This document shows positions 33,099-40,632 of a stretch of DNA of 64,000 nt, in pieces. The notes under the pieces were generated by a model that was not told the origin of the DNA, made no database searches, and saw only the letters and a program-made list of their open reading frames with translations. Origin of the DNA: Cyanobacteria bacterium SIG30 (GTDB lineage Bacteria; Cyanobacteriota; Vampirovibrionia; Gastranaerophilales; Gastranaerophilaceae); assembly GCA_015152475.1 (NCBI GenBank), contig SUTW01000004.1, positions 1-64,000 on the forward strand, written 5' to 3'. A program made the translations under genes and the position numbers. Each line of letters starts with the position of its first letter. Position 1 is the first letter of the stretch.

Positions 33099-33599
33099 TT
33101 ATTGTTTAATATTTTTCAAAGTAGGAATGATTGTTCCGATACTTTCCTTTATTTCAGCTATTGTTTTTACAGCTTTTTCTCTTACATCTTTTGTTAAAGT
33201 AACCAAAAAGCTTTCATCAATTTCTGGTTCTCCGCCCGGTTTTTGTGTAACTCTATAAAACATATCGCCTGTTTTTTCTCTTATAAGAGTTTCGAGTCCT
33301 TCTTTCGGATCGTATCTGACTATCATTGATGGAGTAAATTCTCTTGACGTGGCTAAACTGTAAACGCTCGCAACTGAGCTTTCGGATAATCGGCTTGAAG
33401 AATAATAATCTGATAATGGTCTATAACCTAAAACTTGGAATGCCCCATTACCCAGTTTTTGTTTTTCCGTATAGAATGAATCGCCAATCATCCTTCTAAC
33501 GGTTCTGATATTTTTGTTTGTTGTTGCTGCATCTGCCATAGAATGCGCTTTTGCTTTTGCTACTTCTGCTACAGAGTTGAAAATTTTAGCTATTTTCAT
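33099..33599 (-). CDS. Hypothetical protein, MKIAKIF N-terminus
   Basis: 166 residues with no signal peptide or membrane helix. N-terminal Ala-rich helix (VAEVAKAKAHSMADAA), a polar middle rich in Ser/Tyr, and a C-terminal amphipathic helix (KAVKTIAEIKESIGTI). I recognise no family. AAAGG precedes the ATG. It is oriented against nrdDG with a 1-bp gap, so transcripts must overlap. Confidence 0.6.
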   Translation of the reverse strand: MKIAKIFNSVAEVAKAKAHSMADAATTNKNIRTVRRMIGDSFYTEKQKLGNGAFQVLGYRPLSDYYSSSRLSESSVASVYSLATSREFTPSMIVRYDPKEGLETLIREKTGDMFYRVTQKPGGEPEIDESFLVTLTKDVREKAVKTIAEIKESIGTIIPTLKNIKQ

Positions 33600-33815
33600 A
33601 AAATACCTTTCTTTATGTTGCTTTTCTACTTCTTTAAATTTGCTGAATAATAATTATTGCTTTTTTCGTTAATTTTCTTAATATTAAGTTACATTTTACG
33701 CCAAAAACATTTGTAAATTTTTGTAAAAAACAAGTTTACTTTTATAAAGTTGATTGCCTGTTTTGTCGATAAGTTTATTGTGAAAAGTTTATAACAAGAA
33801 GAAAGGAATTAGTTT

Positions 33816-34607
33816 ATGCGTATTACACCAAGCAACAATGAAGGCAATTCTTCTTTAAATAAAATTTTATTAAATGGTTTAAAGGAAAAAGAAAAACCAA
33901 ATTTTAAGGTGCAACCAAATAGTGTAGAGGAGTTATCATTAAACAAAAAAACAAATGAATCATCTTTGAATGCGAAATTTTCAATAGATGAATCGGATTT
34001 GGCAGAATTCGAAATTCCTAGAGATGATAAAAATATCAGTGGCATTGTTGATAAAATAAAAGAAATGCTTGATAAATGCGAAAGTGAAGTATCAAAGTCT
34101 ATTATTCAGGCATTTTTTAACCCACCAGACCCTTTAAATGAAAATGTTATGGAGATTAAAGACAAAACAGAAATTACGGATGAAAACAAAGATGAAGTTA
34201 TAGAAAAGTTTAATTTTGTTGATGCGGATGAACTTTTTGAAAAATATGATGCTGAAGTTATTACGACTGAAGATGGTAAATCTATTATTCGTTTTAAGGA
34301 TAAAGACGGTAAAACTATTGTTGATTACGTTTATGAAACAGACGAAAATGGCAATCTAGTAACTGACAAAAGAACAAAGGTTGAATATCATTATAATGTT
34401 GAAGAAGATGACGGCACTTATATAAAAACGTCAACTCCTGAAGAATATATGAAAAATCCTGAAGCCTTTAATGATTATCATTGGGGTGAACCAGTACATA
34501 CTTTAGGTCCAGTTCGCCCGACAGTTGTTTTTGACGAAAATGGTAATCCGGTAAAAGTTCCAAGAGAAGAACTTTATAAATATTTTCCTCTTGAAACGGG
34601 TTTATAG
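33816..34607 (+). CDS. Acidic hypothetical protein (MRITP N-terminus)
   Basis: 263 residues, strongly acidic and soluble. The first 55 residues are low-complexity (MRITPSNNEGNSS start, an example of the recurrent N-terminal tag); the second half (about 130-263) contains short beta strands such as EDGKSIIRFKDKDGKTIVDY. No catalytic motif is seen. AAGAAAGG precedes the ATG and a strong hairpin follows, so it is a single-gene unit. Confidence 0.6.
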   Translation: MRITPSNNEGNSSLNKILLNGLKEKEKPNFKVQPNSVEELSLNKKTNESSLNAKFSIDESDLAEFEIPRDDKNISGIVDKIKEMLDKCESEVSKSIIQAFFNPPDPLNENVMEIKDKTEITDENKDEVIEKFNFVDADELFEKYDAEVITTEDGKSIIRFKDKDGKTIVDYVYETDENGNLVTDKRTKVEYHYNVEEDDGTYIKTSTPEEYMKNPEAFNDYHWGEPVHTLGPVRPTVVFDENGNPVKVPREELYKYFPLETGL

Positions 34608-34642
34608 AAAATTTACTTACGCTATAAACGAATTCCTAATTT

Positions 34643-34681
34643 ATGCCAACTTATGAAAATGAGTTGGCATTTTGATTTTTT
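34643..34681 (+). terminator. Intrinsic terminator
   Basis: ATGCCAACT / AGTTGGCAT stem followed by TTTGATTTTTT. Confidence 0.85.
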
Positions 34682-34750
34682 GTTAAATATTGTTAAAATA
34701 GCTTTATTAAAAGTGAATAAAGTTTTATAATCAAGAAAGAAAGGTTTTAA

Positions 34751-35008
34751 ATGATATATCTTATCGCTTTTATACTATTTTTAATCTTACTTTTTTTAAT
34801 AATTGTTTTGAGAAGAATTTCTTTGAAAATAATAGCGATTGGCACATTATTGATTCTTTTTTGTTTTAGTTGTGTTTTGTTTTTTAAGAAGCCTGATTTG
34901 CATAAGCCTTTTAATCTGAATGTTATTGAAAAAGTTATAAAAATTAATCCTGATGGTTCAACTTCAATTATTCAGACAACAACGGTTAGGGAAGTTAAGA
35001 AAAAATGA
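34751..35008 (+). CDS. Small two-helix membrane protein, first gene of the vWA/FHA/TonB-C-like operon
   Basis: 85 residues: two membrane helices (IYLIAFILFLILLFLIIVL and IIAIGTLLILFCFSCVLFF) and a 35-residue tail with NPDGSTSIIQTTTVREVKKK. No family recognised. AAGAAAGG precedes the ATG. The stop overlaps the next start (ATGA), marking the first gene of a six-gene unit. Confidence 0.65.
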   Translation: MIYLIAFILFLILLFLIIVLRRISLKIIAIGTLLILFCFSCVLFFKKPDLHKPFNLNVIEKVIKINPDGSTSIIQTTTVREVKKK

Positions 35009-35721
35009 AAAAAATTATATCTTTAATTTTAATAATATATTTTGCAACTATCCCATACGCATTTTCATCAGAACAACAAGTTGAACTCAAAAAATATGTT
35101 TTTGATGATTCTAATAGTGTGGCAACACCTATATCTAATCCAAATACAAACCAAGATGATGCGCTAAGAGGTTATGTTGGGAAAATCGAAGCAGGTTCAA
35201 GCTTTGATGTTTATTTAAAAACTCCTATAAATACGGCAACTTCATCAAAAGGTGATATTGTAACTGCGGTTTTAACAAGAGATTGGGTTTATCAAAATAA
35301 GGTTATAGCACAACAAGGAAGTATTGTAACTGGTTCGGTGACAAAAGCTAAAAGAGCAACTTATGGTTACCAAAATGGTGCTGTAAACATAAAATTTAAT
35401 CAGCTTGAAACGGTTGATGGTAAAATTTACCAAATTAAAACGGAAAAAATAACTTTTAAAGTCGATTCAACGGGCAAATTATCAAATGCTGCAGGGAAGG
35501 TTTTAAAAGGCGCAGTAATTGGACTTTTAGGTGGTTTAATTGCGGCTGCTTTTGGTTCCGGTGACACGTTTGGAAAAGTTGTCGGCATTGGCGCTGGGGT
35601 TGGAGCTACAACAGGGCTTATTACTGTTGCTGCCGAAAAGGGTGTAGATGCTGAAATTCCAGCGTTTACAGAAATTGTTTTAGTTTTAGAAAAACCATTG
35701 AACATTACTTTTACATATTAA
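35005..35721 (+). CDS. Exported protein with TrbI/VirB10-like beta domain and glycine-zipper segment
   Basis: 238 residues with a signal peptide (IISLILIIYFATIPYAFS). Residues about 50-150 (YVGKIEAGSSFDVYLKTPIN, IAQQGSIVTGSVTKAKRA, FNQLETVDGK) follow the pattern of the beta domain in TrbI/VirB10-type proteins. Then comes a Gly/Ala-rich stretch (AVIGLLGGLIAAAFGSG, VVGIGAGVGATTGLI) that could insert in a membrane as a glycine zipper. There are no conjugation genes nearby, so an envelope pore or anchor within this operon is more likely than type IV secretion. The assignment is by pattern only. Confidence 0.55.
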   Translation: MKKIISLILIIYFATIPYAFSSEQQVELKKYVFDDSNSVATPISNPNTNQDDALRGYVGKIEAGSSFDVYLKTPINTATSSKGDIVTAVLTRDWVYQNKVIAQQGSIVTGSVTKAKRATYGYQNGAVNIKFNQLETVDGKIYQIKTEKITFKVDSTGKLSNAAGKVLKGAVIGLLGGLIAAAFGSGDTFGKVVGIGAGVGATTGLITVAAEKGVDAEIPAFTEIVLVLEKPLNITFTY

Positions 35722-35730
35722 GGAGTAAAA

Positions 35731-36399
35731 ATGAATAAAAAACTTATAATATTAGGAATAATAATTTTGATTGCAAGTATTGCTATAAAGCTTACTTTGA
35801 ATGCTTTTAAAAACTTTAAACCAGATGATTTTAAAAAAGCTTCAATTATATTTGTTGTCGATTCATCTGCTTCTAATCAGTCTAAATTAAACGACGAAAT
35901 AAAATTTGTAAAACAATTATGTAAAATTTTAGACCCAGAAGACGTTATAAAAATTCTGAAAGTTTCTGAAGATTCATATTTGATTTATGAAGGTTCCCCT
36001 CTTGAAACTTCATCAATCTCAAAATCATTTGATGCGTTTACTGAATATGATGAAAAAGAATACGGAACGGCATATGGTGAAGGGTTAAAAAAAGCATTTA
36101 CTCATGCACTTAATATGAAAAAAGAAGGTTATGTACCTTCAATAATTGTTCTTGGTGATTTAGAAAATGAGGGAGCTATTGAAAAGCAAATAAACTGGGA
36201 TGTTTTACCTAGTAATGTAAAAAAAGTTCAGGAGCAAATTCCGGAAATTTCAATGGCGTTTTTATATGCTCATCCTGAAAAATTAGATTTTGTAAAAGAA
36301 AAACTTTTACCAATTTTAGGCGAAAATAAACTTATTATTGCAACAGAATATGCAATCGACAAGGTTTCAAGAAAAATATTAAATGCTATAGGAAGATAA
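35731..36399 (+). CDS. Membrane-anchored von Willebrand factor A-like protein
   Basis: 222 residues: N-terminal helix (IILGIIILIASIAIKLTL), then a vWA-like Rossmann domain. FVVDSSASNQ is an imperfect MIDAS (DxSxS; usual DxSGS), SIIVLGDLENEG could supply the later Asp. The missing Gly means metal binding is uncertain. AAGGAGT precedes the ATG. It is placed between the VirB10-like and FHA-like genes, suggesting a protein-interaction role in one complex. Confidence 0.6.
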   Translation: MNKKLIILGIIILIASIAIKLTLNAFKNFKPDDFKKASIIFVVDSSASNQSKLNDEIKFVKQLCKILDPEDVIKILKVSEDSYLIYEGSPLETSSISKSFDAFTEYDEKEYGTAYGEGLKKAFTHALNMKKEGYVPSIIVLGDLENEGAIEKQINWDVLPSNVKKVQEQIPEISMAFLYAHPEKLDFVKEKLLPILGENKLIIATEYAIDKVSRKILNAIGR

Positions 36400-36413
36400 A
36401 TTAAGGAGAAATA

Positions 36414-38024
36414 ATGACTTTTAGTGTTAACACCCCAAATGGAGAAAAAATATTTGCCGATAAAGAACTTGTGAATATCGGAACTTCTCAGGAATGTGAT
36501 TTAAAGGTTGATTTTGGTTTTGACTTTTTGCTTACAATTCAGTTTGACAAAATAAACAACAAATGCACAATTTTGAATCCTTTCAATAATCCTAATTTTT
36601 TATTTAAAGGAGAAGTTTTAGGTTCAAAAATTGAAACAGACAAAGTTTGTAAAATTGCTGTTAAAGATAGTGATAATTTCATCACAATAAAAATTGTAGA
36701 AAATGTAGTTCAACCAAATTCAATAAATTTGATAGCTTCTCAGGATTTTACAAAAGAAGATATGAAAAGTTTATATGGTGAGGGTGTAAATACTGACGCA
36801 AAGATAAAAATTGAAAAGCAAAAATCTGATATAGAGGCAAAAAGAGTCTCAATTATTAAACAAATTTCATCTCAAATAAATGATTTGGAAAAAAAGCTTT
36901 CAATGAACTCAAAAGCAGGAGTTATCCTTCATATAGGTTTATTTTTGGCATCTTTTGTTTTAAGTTTTGGTGTTTCAAATTATTTAACTGGCTTACCACT
37001 TAAAGAGGCAGAAAGCATTATACAAATGCCTACTAACTTAAAGCTTATATTTATTTATGCTTTTATAATTTATGCAATAGGCTTGATGCTTAAACAGGGA
37101 GTTTTCTTGTATTTTCAAAATAAATTGGATTCAAAGAATTCAGCATCAATTGTGGCACAGCAATTTATGGTATTTTTACCACTGTTGTTTTATAGCGCAA
37201 TTTATATGATAAATGTGCTTTATTATATTGCGCCATCTGGTTTTGCTTTGTTTGCAATATTAGTTTCATTATTCTTTGTGTTGACAACTTTAACACTTTC
37301 TCTTGCAACAGGATATTTCAAATTTAATAGTGTTAACAGCGCAAAAGAGCTTGATAAACTTCAATACAGAGAAGATTTTGAATGCGTTGTTAAAGATTAC
37401 ACACAATGGATAGACAGATTTGCAAACAGTTTAAGCAAAACAAAGATAAATAATATTAAAGATAAAATGTTCATGTTGCAAATTAAGTCAGTTGGAGAAA
37501 TTTTCCTTGGAATTTTGACTGCTCCGTTTTTGGCTTATGGTGTTTCAAATACTTTGGCTATGTGTTTTCCAGAAGCTGCTGGTTGGATTAGAATTTCAGG
37601 TTTAAGATTTAGTCCAGTCTTTCTTGTATTAGCGACATTTTTAATTATATTTGCATTTTTTGCATTTGTTCATGCGTTTTTATGTCTTAAAAAAATTCAA
37701 GGTTCAAATGTTATTAAACAAGATGGTTTTAGCAATTTTATGCAACATGGCGTTGAAATTTACGGGCTTGAAGGTATAAGAAAATTAAATATTGATGCAA
37801 GACGTTCTTTTGTGATTGGTATTGCAATTATTTTTATTGAGTTTTCAATGAACGTTTCTTATTTTGGGCAAGAAATTGGTGGTGACCTTAAAGGTTTGTT
37901 TTTAAGCATTGTTGCAGCTCTTGTGCCAACAGCACTGTTAATTGCTGAAACATACATGTTGAGTCAAACGAAATTTGATGTGTCGTCTTGTGATGATTTG
38001 CTTTCAAAAGTTGATAAAGACTAA
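36414..38024 (+). CDS. FHA-like domain protein with about eight membrane helices
   Basis: 536 residues. The first 95 residues have an FHA-like strand order (KELVNIGTSQECDLKVDF, TIQFDKINNKCTILNP), but without the canonical Ser/His phosphothreonine pocket. A coiled-coil (about 125-165, KQISSQINDLEKKLSM) follows, then about eight helices up to residue 520, with soluble loops. It is probably the membrane core of the operon. AAGGAGAAATA precedes the ATG. No transporter family recognised. Confidence 0.55.
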   Translation: MTFSVNTPNGEKIFADKELVNIGTSQECDLKVDFGFDFLLTIQFDKINNKCTILNPFNNPNFLFKGEVLGSKIETDKVCKIAVKDSDNFITIKIVENVVQPNSINLIASQDFTKEDMKSLYGEGVNTDAKIKIEKQKSDIEAKRVSIIKQISSQINDLEKKLSMNSKAGVILHIGLFLASFVLSFGVSNYLTGLPLKEAESIIQMPTNLKLIFIYAFIIYAIGLMLKQGVFLYFQNKLDSKNSASIVAQQFMVFLPLLFYSAIYMINVLYYIAPSGFALFAILVSLFFVLTTLTLSLATGYFKFNSVNSAKELDKLQYREDFECVVKDYTQWIDRFANSLSKTKINNIKDKMFMLQIKSVGEIFLGILTAPFLAYGVSNTLAMCFPEAAGWIRISGLRFSPVFLVLATFLIIFAFFAFVHAFLCLKKIQGSNVIKQDGFSNFMQHGVEIYGLEGIRKLNIDARRSFVIGIAIIFIEFSMNVSYFGQEIGGDLKGLFLSIVAALVPTALLIAETYMLSQTKFDVSSCDDLLSKVDKD

Positions 38025-38026
38025 AA

Positions 38027-38818
38027 ATGTTTCATTTTTTTGTTAAAAGTTTAATAGTTTTATTGGTTGCCTTAACGCTTTTTATTGGTGTTAAGCAACC
38101 TAAAATGCACACTAAAATTAAAATATATGATAGTAGTTATACAACTCAAGTTTTTGAAGATAAAAAAAATGAAGACAAAATAATAAAAAAAGAAGAAACA
38201 AAAATTTTAGAGAAAAAGTCTGTTCCTGTTGTTAAAGAAATAAGCAAAAAGGAAGCTTCAAAAAAAGAACCAATTAAAAAAACAGTTGACATTAAGCTTT
38301 CAAAAAAGGATACAGTTGAGAAAACAGATACAAAACAAGATGATAAAGATATTGTTGCATCAAAAAAGATAGAAAATAATAAAATTATTGTTTTAAAAAA
38401 TGATGATGTTAACAAAATAGAAAATGACAAAATTCAAAACGTTAAAACGGAAGAAGAACTTCAAAAAGAAGAATTGATTGCTTGGAACATTTGGCATTCA
38501 AATCTTCAAAATAGTCTGATGAATGACGTCAAAATGCCAAATATTCCAAATGGTATAATTTTTAAATTTTCTTTTGTTGTTGACAAGTATGGTAAAATAA
38601 CTAATATAAATACATATTCAACAACGCCAAGTTACACACCTCATGCAGTTGAATATATTGCACCAGTTATAAGAAGTTATCAAGGAAAAGAAATTTTGAA
38701 TTTTCCGCAAAATTCAAAAAGAACAACGACAGTTTTTTCAGGTGGTTGGAAAATGTCTGATTTTTCAAGATATAGCAGTCCTTCTGATTATAACGATATA
38801 GAAAAAATTAAAAAATAA
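38027..38818 (+). CDS. TonB-like protein I: membrane anchor, Lys/Glu linker, TonB-C-like domain
   Basis: 263 residues: an N-terminal helix (FVKSLIVLLVALTLFIGV), a linker of about 110 residues rich in K, E and D, and a C-terminal domain (about 150-250) with IIFKFSFVVDKYGKITNINT, the strand-turn-strand pattern of TonB C-terminal domains. No ExbB/ExbD or TonB-dependent receptor is present here. It starts 2 nt after the preceding stop and overlaps the next start (TAATG). Confidence 0.5.
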   Translation: MFHFFVKSLIVLLVALTLFIGVKQPKMHTKIKIYDSSYTTQVFEDKKNEDKIIKKEETKILEKKSVPVVKEISKKEASKKEPIKKTVDIKLSKKDTVEKTDTKQDDKDIVASKKIENNKIIVLKNDDVNKIENDKIQNVKTEEELQKEELIAWNIWHSNLQNSLMNDVKMPNIPNGIIFKFSFVVDKYGKITNINTYSTTPSYTPHAVEYIAPVIRSYQGKEILNFPQNSKRTTTVFSGGWKMSDFSRYSSPSDYNDIEKIKK

Positions 38819-39738
38819 TGTTTAGATGTACTGAATGTCAAAGCGAATATGAAATTAAACCCACATTTTGTGATTGTGGAAATGATGTTTTTGAAGAATT
38901 TATAACAGGTAATATAAACGGCGAAAAAGAATCTTTTGAAACAAAACATCCTTTTTTGCATAGATTTTTCAAGATATATGACCCTATTTCATTATCCATT
39001 TTTTTAATTTGTATAATATTGTCTATTGTAATTCTTGCCATTCCTTTTAAAGAAGACAAGGAAGTCATTCTTGAAGAAAAAACAGAACAAAAGATTGTAA
39101 AAATTAAAGATATTGATGAAATTTGGGATGATGGTGTAATTAAAAAAGAAGAGGTGAAACCAATTTTAAAATCATCTCCGAAAGATTTTAAATTAAAAGA
39201 AACTTCTTCAAAGAAAAATTCAAAAACGACGGTTAAAAAAACTCAACCTAAAACATCTAATGTGGGCAAAAGTGTTTCCGAAAATAAAAAAGTTGAGGAT
39301 AATAAAATAAATCATACAGAAAATACTAAAAATTCAAATCAGGAAGAACTCAAAGCTAAAGAACAAGAACAGGAAAGAATTAAGCAAGAATTACTTAAAC
39401 AAAAAGAACAAGAACAAAAGGCTTTGGAAGAATTACAAAATCAAAAGCAATTTAGAGAATATAAAATTTCACTTAGAAACCTTTTATTTTCAAAAATTGA
39501 TTTTACTCAGATTATAGGTGATGGTTATTGTGTTGTAACATTTGAAATTAATGAAAATGGTAAATTGATAAATAAAAAATTTGTTCAAACCTCAACAAAT
39601 GATATGCTGAATGATGCAGTTTTTTATGCAGTTAATACAACTTCATCTTTTAAAAAGCCACCTTCTTTATATAAAAATGAAACTTTGAAATTTACGGTAC
39701 GTTTTATATCTGGGCAATATGAAGTTGGTTTAAATTAG
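38818..39738 (+). CDS. TonB-like protein II with cytoplasmic zinc ribbon
   Basis: 306 residues. It starts with a zinc ribbon (FRCTECQSEYEIKPTFCDCG; CxxC and CxC), then one membrane helix (about 60-80, SLSIFLICIILSIVILAI), a long Lys/Glu/Gln coil, and a TonB-C-like end (YCVVTFEINENGKLINKKFV, then FTVRFISGQYEV). A metal-binding or protein-binding ribbon on the inner side of a TonB-like protein is an unusual arrangement. The last gene of the operon, with a 1-bp gap to the convergent vWA gene. Confidence 0.55.
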   Translation: MFRCTECQSEYEIKPTFCDCGNDVFEEFITGNINGEKESFETKHPFLHRFFKIYDPISLSIFLICIILSIVILAIPFKEDKEVILEEKTEQKIVKIKDIDEIWDDGVIKKEEVKPILKSSPKDFKLKETSSKKNSKTTVKKTQPKTSNVGKSVSENKKVEDNKINHTENTKNSNQEELKAKEQEQERIKQELLKQKEQEQKALEELQNQKQFREYKISLRNLLFSKIDFTQIIGDGYCVVTFEINENGKLINKKFVQTSTNDMLNDAVFYAVNTTSSFKKPPSLYKNETLKFTVRFISGQYEVGLN

Positions 39739-39739
39739 T

Positions 39740-40624
39740 TTAATACTCAATAAATTCGTATCCTTGTTTTTGTATAGGCTGATTATTTATTAAATCAACA
39801 TTTTTCATTTCAGCATTCATTGATTCAACTAATGTGTCAGAAAAATCTCTGAAATCCTTTGTTGAATAGAAGTTCCCGTTCGTTTCTTTTGTCAGACATC
39901 TTAATCTTTTTGATGTTGATGAAACCAAAATAACATCAATTATAATGTCGCTTCTGTGAGACGCTAAGTTTTTGACAAATGCGCAAGGGTCGCCACCACA
40001 ATTTTCAATTCCGTCCGTGATTAAAATTATTTTTTTCTTTTGTTCGGTTGAAAAGCTTTTAAAATCTTCATAAATTGCTTTTTGTAGCCCTAAAACCATA
40101 GGTGTCGAACCGCCTATTTCAACTGAGTTCATTCCATTTATTAGTTTTGTGGCATCAGCGTAATTTATTGGAGTGACCTGTTGTGACGCATCGCAACCCC
40201 CGGCTTGGCTTAAATGTTTTCCAGTCAGTGCTTTATAAACAGTTTCTCCCTTTTTGTTTTTTGTCGCTACAATTCCTTTCACTTGTCCTGTTGCAGGTTT
40301 TGTTGTATTTTGTCCAAAAACTCTTAAACCAACAAATGTTTTTGATGGAATTTGTGATATAACTTTTTGCATAGTTAATTTGGCGACATCAACCCAATCA
40401 ACCATACTTCCTGAAAAATCCATAACAATTTCGATTATATCTGTTTTATTTTTTTCAATAGCATTTGTTTGGACATAGTTTTTAGGCGTGTAATTATTGT
40501 ATAAATTTTGTATTTGAGTGCCATTTGGTGCATAAACCTGGCCACTTTCTTTGATTTTATACGTTGCACAATTTGCACTTAAACAAATTAGCATAGTTAA
40601 TGTTATTGTTAAAATTTTTTTCAT
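39740..40624 (-). CDS. Exported von Willebrand factor A domain protein
   Basis: 294 residues with a signal peptide (ILTITLTMLICLSANCA). The vWA domain has a complete MIDAS: DFSGSMVDW, GGSTPMVLGL for the Thr, and LITDGIENCGGDPC for the Asp. Several cysteines suggest disulfides in the periplasm. ATG 40624 has GAAGG, only 8 bp after the helicase stop, so the two genes are one transcript; the convergent operon also encodes a vWA protein. Confidence 0.85.
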   Translation of the reverse strand: MKKILTITLTMLICLSANCATYKIKESGQVYAPNGTQIQNLYNNYTPKNYVQTNAIEKNKTDIIEIVMDFSGSMVDWVDVAKLTMQKVISQIPSKTFVGLRVFGQNTTKPATGQVKGIVATKNKKGETVYKALTGKHLSQAGGCDASQQVTPINYADATKLINGMNSVEIGGSTPMVLGLQKAIYEDFKSFSTEQKKKIILITDGIENCGGDPCAFVKNLASHRSDIIIDVILVSSTSKRLRCLTKETNGNFYSTKDFRDFSDTLVESMNAEMKNVDLINNQPIQKQGYEFIEY

Positions 40625-40632
40625 TTTGCCTT

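Noticed and set aside
35005-35721. Type IV secretion/conjugation gene (VirB10)
   Set aside because: Only the beta-domain pattern is similar; no VirB4, VirB9, relaxase or coupling protein is nearby.
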